Shown: one piece after another, positions 53,636 through 62,311 of the stretch | Layout of the letters: each line of letters opens with the position of its first letter | Position numbering within the stretch: the stretch's first letter is position 1 | DNA from: PALSA-350 sp963794165 | GTDB lineage: Bacteria; Acidobacteriota; Terriglobia; Terriglobales; Acidobacteriaceae | Direction of reading: 5' to 3' | Assembly (NCBI GenBank): GCA_963794165.1 | Contig: CAWCCT010000011.1 | Location: forward strand, 806,001 to 870,000 | Length of the DNA stretch: 64,000 bases | Made by a program: the position numbers and the translations under genes | Notes under the pieces: generated by a model | What the model was told of the DNA's origin: nothing | The model's input: only the letters and a program-made list of their open reading frames with translations | Databases searched by the model: none

Positions 53636-54424
53636 TTACGATTTTGGTCCCTGCATCAGGGCAAAGTGGCCGCCCTGATCGTCTGTGGCCTGCAGGATGC
53701 GCGACCCTCCAGGGACGTCCATGGGAGGAAGCACTATTTTGCCGCCCGCATCAACCACACGTTTCTGCGCAGCTTCGATGTCGTCGACGGTGAAGTAGAA
53801 CTGCCAGTGGGGCGGAATACCTTCGGGCATGCCAGGGCCTTTACGAGCCATCATTCCGCCGGTATAAAGGGGCTTGTCAGTCCGGAAAGTCTGGTAGATG
53901 CCCATGGCTCCCATGTCATGCGCATGATCTTTCTTCCAGCCGTAGTGCTTGGAGTAATAATCGAAGGCCTTTGCCGGATCATCGGTAAGCAGTTCGTGCC
54001 ACCCTACATTACCTACCGCCATTTGATCCAAACGTGGCTGAGCACCTTGCTTGCCGGGTTCGAAGAGCAGGTACTTTACCTTTTGCGGGTCGAGGACAAC
54101 AGCGAAACGACCGACGCCAGGGATGTCCTGAGCAGGCCTCTCAATCGTCCCGCCATCGGCTGTCACAGCCTTCAGCTCTTCGTCTAACTTTGCGGTGTGG
54201 ATGTGGCCCATCCATTGAGTGGGAAGCTCAGGCGCGCCTGCGCCGGCCCAGGTCATCATGCCACCGACATCCTTGCCGTCCTTACCAAAGAGCATGTAGG
54301 TGACGCCGGGCATACCGGAGTCCTTGACGTCCCACCCGACTACCTTCTTGTAGAAGTTGACTGCTTTGTCGATGTCATTGGTTACGAGCTCGTACCAGAT
54401 GAATCCGTCTGCCATTTGTACCAT
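53636..54424 (-). CDS. Two-domain VOC (glyoxalase/bleomycin-resistance-like) protein
   Basis: The 262-residue product has two vicinal-oxygen-chelate domains: the first begins ADGFIWYELVTNDIDKAVNFYKKVVGWDV, the second VGNVGWHELLTDDPAKAFDYYSKHYGWK (both shown in part by family position). Each has the paired beta-alpha-beta repeats and ends with a metal-site Glu-like segment such as KYLLFEPG. Such proteins act as small-molecule binding or lyase enzymes; the substrate is not evident. It is divergent from the TetR gene with about 110 bases between, so TetR control is plausible. Confidence 0.88.
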   Translation of the reverse strand: MVQMADGFIWYELVTNDIDKAVNFYKKVVGWDVKDSGMPGVTYMLFGKDGKDVGGMMTWAGAGAPELPTQWMGHIHTAKLDEELKAVTADGGTIERPAQDIPGVGRFAVVLDPQKVKYLLFEPGKQGAQPRLDQMAVGNVGWHELLTDDPAKAFDYYSKHYGWKKDHAHDMGAMGIYQTFRTDKPLYTGGMMARKGPGMPEGIPPHWQFYFTVDDIEAAQKRVVDAGGKIVLPPMDVPGGSRILQATDDQGGHFALMQGPKS

Positions 54425-54535
54425 CCCTTTAGCGAGGCATCGCTATCAAGTACACACTGTCCACATAAGCTATCAGAAAGTGGATGCCGTCCACAAAACG
54501 ACCATATCCGCGGTAGACTCGTCTTTGAACAGACG

Positions 54536-55177
54536 ATGAAAAAGACCGTCACCCTTGAGAAACGCAAAAGCTTTCGTCATGGCGATCTGCGCAACGCGCT
54601 CTTGGCTGCCGGCATTGAGATGGCGAGGATCGGGGGACCCAACACAGTCATTTTGCGAAAGGCAACCCGGCAGGCGGGCGTCTCTCCCAATGCGGCATAC
54701 AGGCACTTCGCCAGTCAGGCTGAACTCCTGGACGCGGTGCGATCGGCATGTTTTTCCCAGCTCGCCGGGGCCATTGAAGATGAAATGAAAAAGTGCCGTC
54801 CAGGGCGTGATCCGCAAGCGTTTGCGCGAAAGAGTCTACGTGCGGTGGGGATGGGCTATCTGGGATTCGCGATGAGAGAGCCGGGGATGTTTCGCACAGC
54901 TTTCTCGGTTCCGCCGGCCGTACATGAGGAAAACCCGGCGAACACGGCCTCCATGGGACTGAATCCGTTTCAACTGCTTTCACTGACGCTGGACCGCATG
55001 AAGGACTCTGGCTTACTCAGCAAAAAGAATCGCAAAGACGCAGAGTATCTTGCGTGGTCGACAGTCCACGGACTGGCACTTCTGGTGCTTGAAGGACCGC
55101 TGCAAAAGATGACGCAAGCGATGGTGCTTGCGCTGGGCGAACGCCTGGTACTTATGATCGAACGAGGGCTCGAGTAG
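54536..55177 (+). CDS. TetR/AcrR-family transcriptional regulator
   Basis: From ATG 54536 the product is 213 aa. The N-terminal helix-turn-helix is clear (FRHGDLRNALLAAGIEMARIGG, then ILRKATRQAGVSPNAAYRHFASQAELLDAV in parts), with the Y-R-H-F recognition helix of TetR proteins. The C-terminal ligand domain ends TVHGLALLVLEGPL, the WHG-domain type. The frame is open upstream to 54197, but that covers the divergent VOC gene. It probably represses the VOC gene and itself. Confidence 0.92.
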   Translation: MKKTVTLEKRKSFRHGDLRNALLAAGIEMARIGGPNTVILRKATRQAGVSPNAAYRHFASQAELLDAVRSACFSQLAGAIEDEMKKCRPGRDPQAFARKSLRAVGMGYLGFAMREPGMFRTAFSVPPAVHEENPANTASMGLNPFQLLSLTLDRMKDSGLLSKKNRKDAEYLAWSTVHGLALLVLEGPLQKMTQAMVLALGERLVLMIERGLE

Positions 55178-55212
55178 AGTTGCTTTTTCTTCTCGTGTGG
55201 TTTGGGATTTTG

Positions 55213-55356
55213 TTCAGCGGGATCATCCCCGTTCCCGTTCAGAAGTTTTTAGGCCATAGCGACCCGCGCATGACTGTTGTGTACGCCCATCTCGGGGAGA
55301 AGCACCTTTTGCTGAGACTTGACCGGCGTGCTCACCCTGTCGCCGTCCGCGGATGA
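55213..55356 (+). pseudogene. Tyrosine recombinase (phage integrase) C-terminal fragment
   Basis: In the frame through 55231 the sequence reads IIPVPVQKFLGHSDPRMTVV and then YAHLGEKHLLL before a stop at 55354-55356. LGHSDxRMTxxYAHL is the conserved end of tyrosine recombinases, holding the box II His and the catalytic Tyr. Nothing of the upstream catalytic domain is present, because the TetR gene ends only 36 bases earlier. It is too short for automatic ORF calls. It sits about 105 bases from a tRNA-Glu fragment. Confidence 0.75.
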
Positions 55357-55460
55357 ACAGGGGAAGGCCAATAAGGTGCAAAGCTGGGTTCTATCGTCAC
55401 CACAGCGTCACCATCGGTTCCGCTGAAAACTAGCTATTTCGCCTAAGTCGTTAGTTTTGT

Positions 55461-55531
55461 TGGCGTCCCCGACGGGATTTGAACCCGTGTTATCGCCGTG
55501 AAAGAGCGTCCAACCGTCCTAGCCATACTTA
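55461..55531 (-). pseudogene. tRNA-Glu (TTC) 3' fragment, probable attachment-site relic
   Basis: Read on the minus strand, the last 45 bases match the 3' part of tRNA-Glu: an anticodon loop CTTTCAC, then GGCGATAACACGGG, TTCAAAT, CCCGTCGGGGACG and CCA. The 5' acceptor strand (GTCCCC expected) is missing, the D-arm region (GGCTAGGACGG) is distorted, and the anticodon stem carries an A-A mismatch, so it is not a working tRNA. A tRNA 3' end next to an integrase tail is the usual mark of an integration site. Confidence 0.7.
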
Positions 55532-55702
55532 GCACCCGCTAGCAATTATTCGCATAAGTCGCTCAAAGTATTGCATATAGGCGCCGAGCAAGCTAGCCAG
55601 CATTAGCATCGAGTTGCCGAGGTTTGCTAGTTCTATCGTGACGCCATCGTGACGGAGAATAAGTGAAGGGAGAGCGAAGAATGCCGACCTAAGGAGCGCA
55701 AT

Positions 55703-56063
55703 ATGGAAAACCATAGACGGGTGTTTACGATTCGGCGCATCGCCGACGATCCGTCTTCTTCTCTGACTGTAAGTGGGGCGGCTCTTTTCTGCGGTCTCTA
55801 AGCCCTCAAAGAGCGACGAGCCCTGGCCCTGGTTGCAAGCGGCTTCACGAATTGCCAGAGCCGAACGCATGCGCACCAGCGTGCGGCGAGTGGAGAACAA
55901 TCTGAAAGAAGTGATGATCAAGGCGGGCAGGCACAACCGCACCGAGCTGATCATCTTCGCGTTCCGGCACGGTGTAGTCGAGTGGCCGTGTAGGCAGCGG
56001 GCTGCGCTCTTTGCGGTGCCCCAGCACCGGGCGGAATCATCGAGCGCGCTCGCCGCCGATTAG
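55703..56063 (+). pseudogene. Disrupted LuxR-type helix-turn-helix regulator
   Basis: An ATG at 55703 with AAGGAG 6 bases ahead opens a frame that hits TAA at 55799, but continues in the same frame as ALKERRALALVASGFTN, the first part of a LuxR/NarL DNA-binding domain. A frameshift near 55850 then leads to RMRTSVRRVENNLKEVMIK and NRTELIIFAFRHGVVEW, the recognition helix and end of the same domain. One premature stop and one frameshift have therefore inactivated a small LuxR-type gene. Confidence 0.6.
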
Positions 56064-56229
56064 GGGCAGGCACGCGTGAAATCACGCGAGATGGGTCTCA
56101 AGTGGGAGTTTGCAGGGGCTCAGAAAACCGCTGACGGATGGTCACTTAAACGCTGGCGATCGCCTTCGAGTTTAGTGCATGTGCATTTTCTGACCGCTGC
56201 CCTATCGGCCCTGGCTTTAGGATGGCAAC

Positions 56230-56418
56230 ATGACCGCCAGAATAGAACCCCCGCCGAACCCGAAGGAGTGGGAGAAAAAGCTCCGGGCCGAGCCTGCAAA
56301 AAATCTCCCTAAGCTTAGGCAACAAGCGATCGAAGTGCTCTCAGTCGACCGACAGGCATGGAATCCCTTGGTGGGGATCGTCGAACCGGTGATGCGGGAT
56401 CGCGGCGTAGAATTCTGA
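56230..56418 (+). CDS. Small hypothetical ORF (62 aa), doubtful
   Basis: It reads MTARIEPPPNPKEWEKKLRAEP and ends WNPLVGIVEPVMRDRGVEF. The composition is protein-like (charged, helical middle), but I recognise no family and there is no clear ribosome site. It lies in the decayed stretch between the LuxR pseudogene and the AraC gene, so it may be a leftover fragment. Confidence 0.3.
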   Translation: MTARIEPPPNPKEWEKKLRAEPAKNLPKLRQQAIEVLSVDRQAWNPLVGIVEPVMRDRGVEF

Positions 56419-56941
56419 GGGTCCCGCTTCACGGTTGACCAAGAATCGCGACGGTGGTCTGGACCGGTGCTTCGGCGTCGATGCTTTCCTGGCCAACATG
56501 AAAGGCAGACCAAACCATGAACCTCTTGCAGGCGTCGTGCTGATTTCAGGAAGTCGTCAATTCCATTTAAACCTTCAGAACAAAAGGGGCACGAGACGAT
56601 TTCGTTGCTTGAGATGCGGGCTTTGAGTTTCATAGTCGAGTAGTCTACACACGTCGCTCCTTACCTGCGCAGACAGCAAAAGTTCCGCGATCGAATTTTT
56701 CCTCTTGGTATGCTCTCGCCATGGCCGACGATGCTTCTCTGATGTCAGCGGGCCGACATTTCTTACGCTCACTAAAGCCAGGGGAGCGAAGAGTATTGGT
56801 CTTAGTTTGCGCCGGGTTTCACCAACGGGCGGATCGCCGGCTGGACTCCACCGCGATGGTGAACACCGGCAGGTTATGGTGGAGGTAATTAGAAGAACTA
56901 TAAAGCAGGCGCTAGGGGTGCCGGTTGGAGGCGAGGAGAGC
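56419..56941. other. 523-base stretch before the AraC gene
   Basis: No solid gene. An ATG at 56721 opens 55 codons including LKPGERRVLVLVCAGFHQRA, which faintly resembles the start of a LuxR DNA-binding domain (LTPREREVL.LVCAG), so another decayed regulator is possible. The promoter of the AraC gene should lie in the last 100 bases. Confidence 0.3.
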
Positions 56942-57865
56942 ATGAGACGTGACAACTTTCCCTGGGTTGGAATCTACGAATTTACTGAACCTGGCATTAC
57001 TGCTGAGGGGGTGAGGGTCTACCCCTTCAACCGGTCGTTTCCAATCGATGTCAGTTTTCAAAGGGCTCTCGGACCCAGTTTTGTGCGCCTGAATCGTCAC
57101 GAATTCTTCGAGATTATCTACCTGTACACGGGCAGAGTCACCATCCAGGTGCGAGATCGTATCCTTCCTGCGAAAGCTGGGGACCTGGTCGTGATCGGGC
57201 CTAACCTATACCACCGGGTTCTATACAAGCCCAACGTAGAAGTTAAGCTGGTGTCTATGAATTTTCAGCCGGAGATTATTCGGTCTGGGAAAGCTGCTGG
57301 GGAAGAGGAACACTACCTCAGCCCGTTCTTATGCCAAGGATCACGTTTTCCGTATGTCATCTCAGGGTCTCCAAATCTGTCAAAAGACGTCTTTGACTTG
57401 ATTCTGAAGATCTACTCGGAACTGCCCGGGCAGACATTGCTTCATCGCTTGGCGACGAGAAATTATTTGAACATGATACTGTTACTGTTGCTCAAGCACT
57501 ACACGAGCTACCTGCATTCGCGCGAGACGGTGGACCAGGACCGGAGAAAGCGGTTGCAGCCGGTGTTTGAGCTTTTGGACCGGAACTTCGCTCAGCCCAT
57601 CACGGTACAAGATGGAGCGCGAGCCTGTGCAATGAGCACCTCCCATTTTATGAGATATTTCAAGATGAACGTGGGTCAGACGTTTCGCAGCTATTTGACG
57701 AGTTTCAGGATTGCCAAAGCGCAATACCTGCTGCAGAACAAGGAAATTCCCATCGCAGAAATCAGTCAACTGGTGGGCTTTTGCAGCCAAAGTTATTTCG
57801 GAGAGGTCTTCCAAGCTGTAGTAGGCATGACGCCACGCACCTACCGAAAACGATCCTCGCACTAA
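56942..57865 (+). CDS. AraC-family transcriptional regulator with cupin sensor domain
   Basis: From ATG 56942 (GGCGAGGAG ahead) the product is 307 aa. Residues about 45-110 are a cupin-like arm (FFEIIYLYTGRVTIQVRDRI, GDLVVIGPNLYHRV). The C-terminal 100 residues hold the two AraC helix-turn-helices (VQDGARACAMSTSHFMRYFK; EISQLVGFCSQSYFGEVFQA) and the closing GMTPRTYRK. The open frame upstream to 56705 is not needed. It ends 24 bases before the convergent heptahaem cytochrome gene and may regulate that cluster, as AraC proteins with cupin arms usually sense small carbon compounds. Confidence 0.92.
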   Translation: MRRDNFPWVGIYEFTEPGITAEGVRVYPFNRSFPIDVSFQRALGPSFVRLNRHEFFEIIYLYTGRVTIQVRDRILPAKAGDLVVIGPNLYHRVLYKPNVEVKLVSMNFQPEIIRSGKAAGEEEHYLSPFLCQGSRFPYVISGSPNLSKDVFDLILKIYSELPGQTLLHRLATRNYLNMILLLLLKHYTSYLHSRETVDQDRRKRLQPVFELLDRNFAQPITVQDGARACAMSTSHFMRYFKMNVGQTFRSYLTSFRIAKAQYLLQNKEIPIAEISQLVGFCSQSYFGEVFQAVVGMTPRTYRKRSSH

Positions 57866-57889
57866 CCGTCTTTCCGGTGACCCATAGGC

Positions 57890-59053
57890 TCAGTCCGGAT
57901 AGGGTGCATCAGCTTTTGCGACGCGGATGCGGTGGTCTGTAAAAGAGTAGTGCATGCCGGGGACTTCTACCTTCGGCATATGACAACTTACGCAATCCAC
58001 CTTGCTCACGCTGCAGGCGAGTGTGCGGCGGCCCTTGTTCCCGCTCGGGCTTGAGCCTTGCGAATGACAGCGCAGACAGATCTGATCGTAGGAGGCGGCG
58101 CCATGAACCAAGGGTTGATGCGGGTTGTGACAGGTGACACAGTTGAGTTGCCCGTTCGCACGACTCCAGCAACGGCTCTGTTGGAGTCGAAAGGGCTGAA
58201 ATCGAACGGTCGCAACACCGCTCACATTCATCTCAAGCACGTCTTGGGTGGTGCGATGGCACGCTCCACAGAAATCTACCGAGGATGCTGCGTCCAGGCT
58301 CTTTGGATTCAGGATTATCTTTTTACCTCGTTCGATCTGTCCCGTCTTCATCGCTTGCACGTGCCTGGATCCAGGACCATGACAAGCTTCGCAGGTAACG
58401 CCTTCAAGACTCTGGTTCGGGTCAAAGCGATTGGCCGTCGTTGAAGCAGTGGTATGGCAGCCGAAACACTTTTGAGCCTCTGGGTGCCCGAGGGGACGTC
58501 CCAGGGCACGTTCGAGGTCCGGGGGTGGCAAACGGAGGTGTCCGGTGGTAAGGTCGAGACCCTTGAATGCAGAGTAATAGCTGACACGGCTCTCAAACAA
58601 ATTCCCGTCTACCTGGTAGATGTAGGTCTGACCAACGATTCCCGTGCCGAAAGCGAAAGATAGGGGCCGCTGGATGGAGGAATGTCCGTCACTTACAGAT
58701 CCGAGGACTACGTCTCCGTTTCGCACGAGCTTGTAAGTGTAGGGAGGCTGCTGGAAACTCAGCGCCCTTTGCCCTTCTAGAAACGACGGGGCCATCGAGC
58801 GCATGGATGCGCGTTCCATCTCCGTGGCGAGTGGAGAAGCAGCCACGGAATGGCACTTCACGCATTCTGCCTCGCCTACATATTCGCTACGCTCTGGAGT
58901 TCCTTTCGTGGGCCACCACGCCGCGTCCTCCAATCTATCCCGGGTGGTCAAAGAAATGGGCGCCTGCGAGGAACCAAGGAATCTATACTGGGCTGCGCTC
59001 AAAGCGAGCCAACCTACCGCGATGAAACGGGCTATCCTTCCAGGGGCCAACAT
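57890..59053 (-). CDS. Heptahaem cytochrome c (paralogue of 17307-19064, without TPR)
   Basis: The 387-residue exported protein has a hydrophobic N-terminus (IARFIAVGWLALSAAQ) and seven haem motifs: CVKCH (residues 64-68), CFGCH, CEACH, CGACH, CVTCH, CLRCH and CVSCH. The order and the surrounding words (GVTCEACHGPGSRHV, VDCVSCHMPKVEVPG) parallel the first cytochrome (VGCENCHGPGALHV, DDCISCHMPKRTVAT). It lacks that protein's TPR tail; instead a separate TPR gene lies just upstream, 27 bases away on the same strand. The role is probably periplasmic electron transfer. Confidence 0.92.
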   Translation of the reverse strand: MLAPGRIARFIAVGWLALSAAQYRFLGSSQAPISLTTRDRLEDAAWWPTKGTPERSEYVGEAECVKCHSVAASPLATEMERASMRSMAPSFLEGQRALSFQQPPYTYKLVRNGDVVLGSVSDGHSSIQRPLSFAFGTGIVGQTYIYQVDGNLFESRVSYYSAFKGLDLTTGHLRLPPPDLERALGRPLGHPEAQKCFGCHTTASTTANRFDPNQSLEGVTCEACHGPGSRHVQAMKTGQIERGKKIILNPKSLDAASSVDFCGACHRTTQDVLEMNVSGVATVRFQPFRLQQSRCWSRANGQLNCVTCHNPHQPLVHGAASYDQICLRCHSQGSSPSGNKGRRTLACSVSKVDCVSCHMPKVEVPGMHYSFTDHRIRVAKADAPYPD

Positions 59054-59080
59054 CGTATGCCTTCCGGTTGCCAGACTTCC

Positions 59081-60367
59081 CTAGTGCCGCACATCTGTGC
59101 CTACCGCAGTGGCCTGATCTTTGGAGATTGCTCGCATTTTCGCCTCTGAGGCATCGGTGCTGAGGACACGGGCGCGTTCCATCTCGGCACTGGCCTCGGC
59201 ATGGCGCCCGGATTTGAGATATGCACGGCCCAGTTGGTAGTGATAGCTGCCATTTTTGGGGTCGAGGGCGATCGCTTTGCGGAGGACAATGATCGCACGG
59301 GCCTGGTTTGGAACCTCGAGGTAAGCTCTGCCCAAGGTTGCAAGCAGTTCCGGCGAATCGGGATTCGCCGCGACGCCCTTTTCAAGAACGGAGACAGCAC
59401 CTTGCACGTTGGACTGCTCCAGGCGGATTTCTGCAAGTTCCTTGTACGCCGAGGGATTACTGGGGGTAATGTCGATTTCTTTTTCGAATTCCACGGAAGC
59501 CAGGTCGAGGCGCCCCTGTTGTCGATCCAAGACACCGAGGTAATAGTGCGCGAAAGGGAGTTGCTCGTTTTCGTTGGCGCGCTTAAGTTCTACTTCCGCT
59601 TTGTCTTGCTGACCTAACGCCAGATAGGCTTTGCCAAGCAGCAGGTGCAGGTGGGGTGTATCGCCTCCCGCCTCGACCAGCTGCTGAAAGACTCGAACGG
59701 AATCGTCTGTACGTTTCACCATGCCATAGCTTGTACCTAACATGAACAGGTACTCCAGATCGTTTTGTTCGGCGGCCTGGAGAGGCTCGAAGGCGGCGAT
59801 GGCGGCGGCAAAATCATCCATCATGAAGTTGCAGATGCCTTTCAGGTAACGCGCCTGACGGTTGGAGGGGTCGGACGCAAGGACCTCGCCAAAATATGTG
59901 TCGGCCATTGCGAACTCGTTCTTGCGAAAGTAGGCGAGGCCAAGATTGAGGCGAATACCGGGGACCCCGGGAGCGAGAGCCCTCGCTTTGAGTAATGCGT
60001 CGATGGCCAGATCGAGTCTTCCGGTGCGGAGATAGACGACGCCGAGATTGGAATATACCGAAGCCGACCGATTATCGAGCTTCAGGAGCTGCTTGAAATC
60101 TCGTTCAGCATCGGCGTAACGGCGCTCGGCAAGGGCACGCTGGCCATCTTCCGCGATGGCTTTGGGATCGGTGTGAGAGACTTGCGGGGAAAGCCCAAGC
60201 AAACCGGGGCAAAATACCAAAGCGAACATGAGACGGGGAAGAAGCTTTTCTTTCCAAGACCGGCCAAGGACGGCGGGGGCTTTCCATTTGAGTTTTTTGT
60301 TGCCACCCGCGCCGTGGACCAGGGCGGAGGCGGGTGCAGCATAGGGAGGTGGCGGTGGCTGCAACAT
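59081..60367 (-). CDS. TPR-repeat protein, probably exported
   Basis: The product is almost entirely TPRs (about ten), for example ASVYSNLGVVYLRTGRLDLA, IRLNLGLAYFRKNEFAMADT and GSYHYQLGRAYLKSGRHAEA. Near the N-terminus LLPRLMFALVFCPGLLGL looks like a signal or anchor. The start is uncertain: ATGs at 60433, 60367 and 60229 are all possible and none has a good ribosome site; the first two overlap or abut the divergent CRTAC1 gene. It is co-directional with and upstream of the heptahaem cytochrome, and corresponds to the TPR parts fused to the paralogues at 17-22 kb. Confidence 0.85.
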   Translation of the reverse strand: MLQPPPPPYAAPASALVHGAGGNKKLKWKAPAVLGRSWKEKLLPRLMFALVFCPGLLGLSPQVSHTDPKAIAEDGQRALAERRYADAERDFKQLLKLDNRSASVYSNLGVVYLRTGRLDLAIDALLKARALAPGVPGIRLNLGLAYFRKNEFAMADTYFGEVLASDPSNRQARYLKGICNFMMDDFAAAIAAFEPLQAAEQNDLEYLFMLGTSYGMVKRTDDSVRVFQQLVEAGGDTPHLHLLLGKAYLALGQQDKAEVELKRANENEQLPFAHYYLGVLDRQQGRLDLASVEFEKEIDITPSNPSAYKELAEIRLEQSNVQGAVSVLEKGVAANPDSPELLATLGRAYLEVPNQARAIIVLRKAIALDPKNGSYHYQLGRAYLKSGRHAEASAEMERARVLSTDASEAKMRAISKDQATAVGTDVRH

Positions 60368-60432
60368 ACGGCCCAGATTACACGACTCCAACGCCGTCCG
60401 TGCGCCCAGGTTTCTTCTGTAAGGCTTTCGCA

Positions 60433-62163
60433 TTGGCTTGCCGGCTGCAGTTACCGCGCTCTGATCACCACCGTCTTGTCTCTCTGCGGCGTAAGTTCTT
60501 GCCCTGGGTCATACTCTGCTCACTCTTTCTTGTATGCGCTTCGATTGGCCGGCGGTCTATAGGAATCGCACAATCAGCCAAGCCGGAGATTCACTTTTCT
60601 TTTCGCCCGATCGCATTTTCACTGGATAGCTGTGAAACACCGCAAAGACACGCTCCGGAAACCATGGCGGGAGGCGTGGCTGTGTTTGATTATGACCACG
60701 ATGGCAACCCAGATATTTTTTTTACTAACGGTGCGGACATTGCCGATCTAAAGAAGAACTCGCCCAGATATGCCAACCGCCTGTTTCGAAACAACGGCGA
60801 CGGAACCTTTACCGATGTGACGGAAAGAGCCGGTCTCGCGGGGACGGGATACGACATCGGTGTTGCGATCGGCGACTATGACAATGACGGCCATGAGGAC
60901 ATCTTCGTAGCGGGAGTTCATCGCAACACTCTGTACCACAATAATGGCGACGGGACCTTTACCGACGTGACCGAGAAGGCCGGGCTCGCCAAGCCCGACA
61001 AAGAGTATGGCCCGCTTTGGTCGGTGGGCGCCGGGTGGGTAGACGTGAACAACGACGGGCTTCTAGACCTGTTCGTCGTGAACTACATGAGCTGGGACTT
61101 TCACAAGGAGCCTGACTGCAGGTTCAAAGACAAACCGGAATACTGCCATCCCAAATTCTACAAAGCGCTTCCTAATCAGCTATTTCTGAACAACGGGGAC
61201 GGAACTTTCAGGGATGTTTCAGCCCAGTCGGGCATTCGTTCGCACACGGGGAAAGGGATGGCGGTGGGCATCGCCGACTACGATGGAGACGGACTGCCGG
61301 ACCTGTTTGTCGCCAACGATAAGGTCTTCAATTTCCTATTTCATAACAAACGAAATGGCCACTTTGAAGAGGTGGCGTTTGAAGCCGGGGTGGTTCTCCC
61401 CGAACAGGGGAATGCGATATCCGGCATGGGTACTGACTTCCGCGATCTGAACAACGACGGGTTTCCCGATATTGCGCTGGCCGCTCTGCAGAACGAGACT
61501 TTTCCCATCTATCAAAACAATCGGCAGGGCGGATTTACGGACGTCACGGCAAAGAGCGGTATGGCTTTGCTGAGTGACTCGATGTCAGGATACAGCGCGA
61601 ATATAGCGGACTTCGACAACGATGGCTGGAAGGACCTGTTTGTTAGCCGCGGTGACGTGCAGTCGACCGCGATGGCAGAAGTCCGCAAGGTCGACCAAAT
61701 TAACACTGTTTTTCGTAATCTTGCGGGAACCAAATGGTCTGCCTTGACGGAGGAGGCGGGCTTCAACGCGCAGCCACCGAGGCGGCATCGTGGCGCGGCA
61801 ATCGGCGACTTCAATCACGACGGCAAACTTGACATTGTGGTTACGGCCCTGGGCGCGCCAGCTGAGGTCTGGATCAATGACAGCGCAGCCACCAATCACT
61901 GGCTGGAACTGGATCTTGAAGGCACCAAGAGCAACCGGGATGCGATTGGCGCACGTATCCGCGTGGTTGCGGGCGGGAAGGCGCAATTCAATCAGGTAAG
62001 CACGGCTTCTGGTTACGCATCTTCCAGCGCCGGCCCCATCCACTTCGGTCTCGGGGCAGCCACCAGGGCCGATGAGGTTCAGATTCGATGGCCATCTGGA
62101 GCCGTGCAAGAACTGAGGAATTTGCCGGGCGACCGGATCATCCATGTGAAGGAATCAAACTAA
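60433..62163 (+). CDS. CRTAC1-family FG-GAP/ASPIC-UnbV protein (without TPR)
   Basis: I prefer a TTG start at 60433 with AAGG 8 bases ahead; GTG 60334 is an alternative. A signal-like segment (RRKFLPWVILCSLFLVCASIG) precedes the mature part. Repeated calcium-binding blade motifs follow: DYDHDGNPDIFF, DYDNDGHEDIFV, DVNNDGLLDLFV, DYDGDGLPDLFV, DLNNDGFPDIAL, DFDNDGWKDLFV, DFNHDGKLDIVV. The ASPIC/UnbV domain ends the protein (RDAIGARIRVVAGG, ...EVQIRWPSGAVQEL). It is divergent from the TPR-cytochrome pair and upstream of a TonB receptor, matching the set at 13-22 kb. Confidence 0.9.
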   Translation: MACRLQLPRSDHHRLVSLRRKFLPWVILCSLFLVCASIGRRSIGIAQSAKPEIHFSFRPIAFSLDSCETPQRHAPETMAGGVAVFDYDHDGNPDIFFTNGADIADLKKNSPRYANRLFRNNGDGTFTDVTERAGLAGTGYDIGVAIGDYDNDGHEDIFVAGVHRNTLYHNNGDGTFTDVTEKAGLAKPDKEYGPLWSVGAGWVDVNNDGLLDLFVVNYMSWDFHKEPDCRFKDKPEYCHPKFYKALPNQLFLNNGDGTFRDVSAQSGIRSHTGKGMAVGIADYDGDGLPDLFVANDKVFNFLFHNKRNGHFEEVAFEAGVVLPEQGNAISGMGTDFRDLNNDGFPDIALAALQNETFPIYQNNRQGGFTDVTAKSGMALLSDSMSGYSANIADFDNDGWKDLFVSRGDVQSTAMAEVRKVDQINTVFRNLAGTKWSALTEEAGFNAQPPRRHRGAAIGDFNHDGKLDIVVTALGAPAEVWINDSAATNHWLELDLEGTKSNRDAIGARIRVVAGGKAQFNQVSTASGYASSSAGPIHFGLGAATRADEVQIRWPSGAVQELRNLPGDRIIHVKESN

Positions 62164-62311
62164 AGGCTGGCTCGGCCCCGGCGCGGTGCGTGATAGTCCT
62201 GTTATAAAAATTTGTCATCAGTTTATAGACGCGCAGAAAAGCTCAGCTCATAGTGTCTCTACCACTGAAAATACTTCGGGTCTCCGAATCACCCCCAAAA
62301 GGAGTTCGCTC

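Noticed and set aside
55461..55536. Functional tRNA-Glu gene
   Set aside because: The acceptor 5' strand does not pair with CGGGGAC, the D-arm is distorted and the anticodon stem has a mismatch; only the 3' half matches.
55529..55954. 141-codon minus-strand ORF
   Set aside because: Antisense to the LuxR-type pseudogene and extending into the tRNA-Glu fragment; the plus-strand reading has a recognisable domain.
56705..56941. N-terminal extension of the AraC regulator
   Set aside because: These 79 codons have no AraC-family content, while the ATG at 56942 has a good ribosome site and starts the cupin arm at the expected place.
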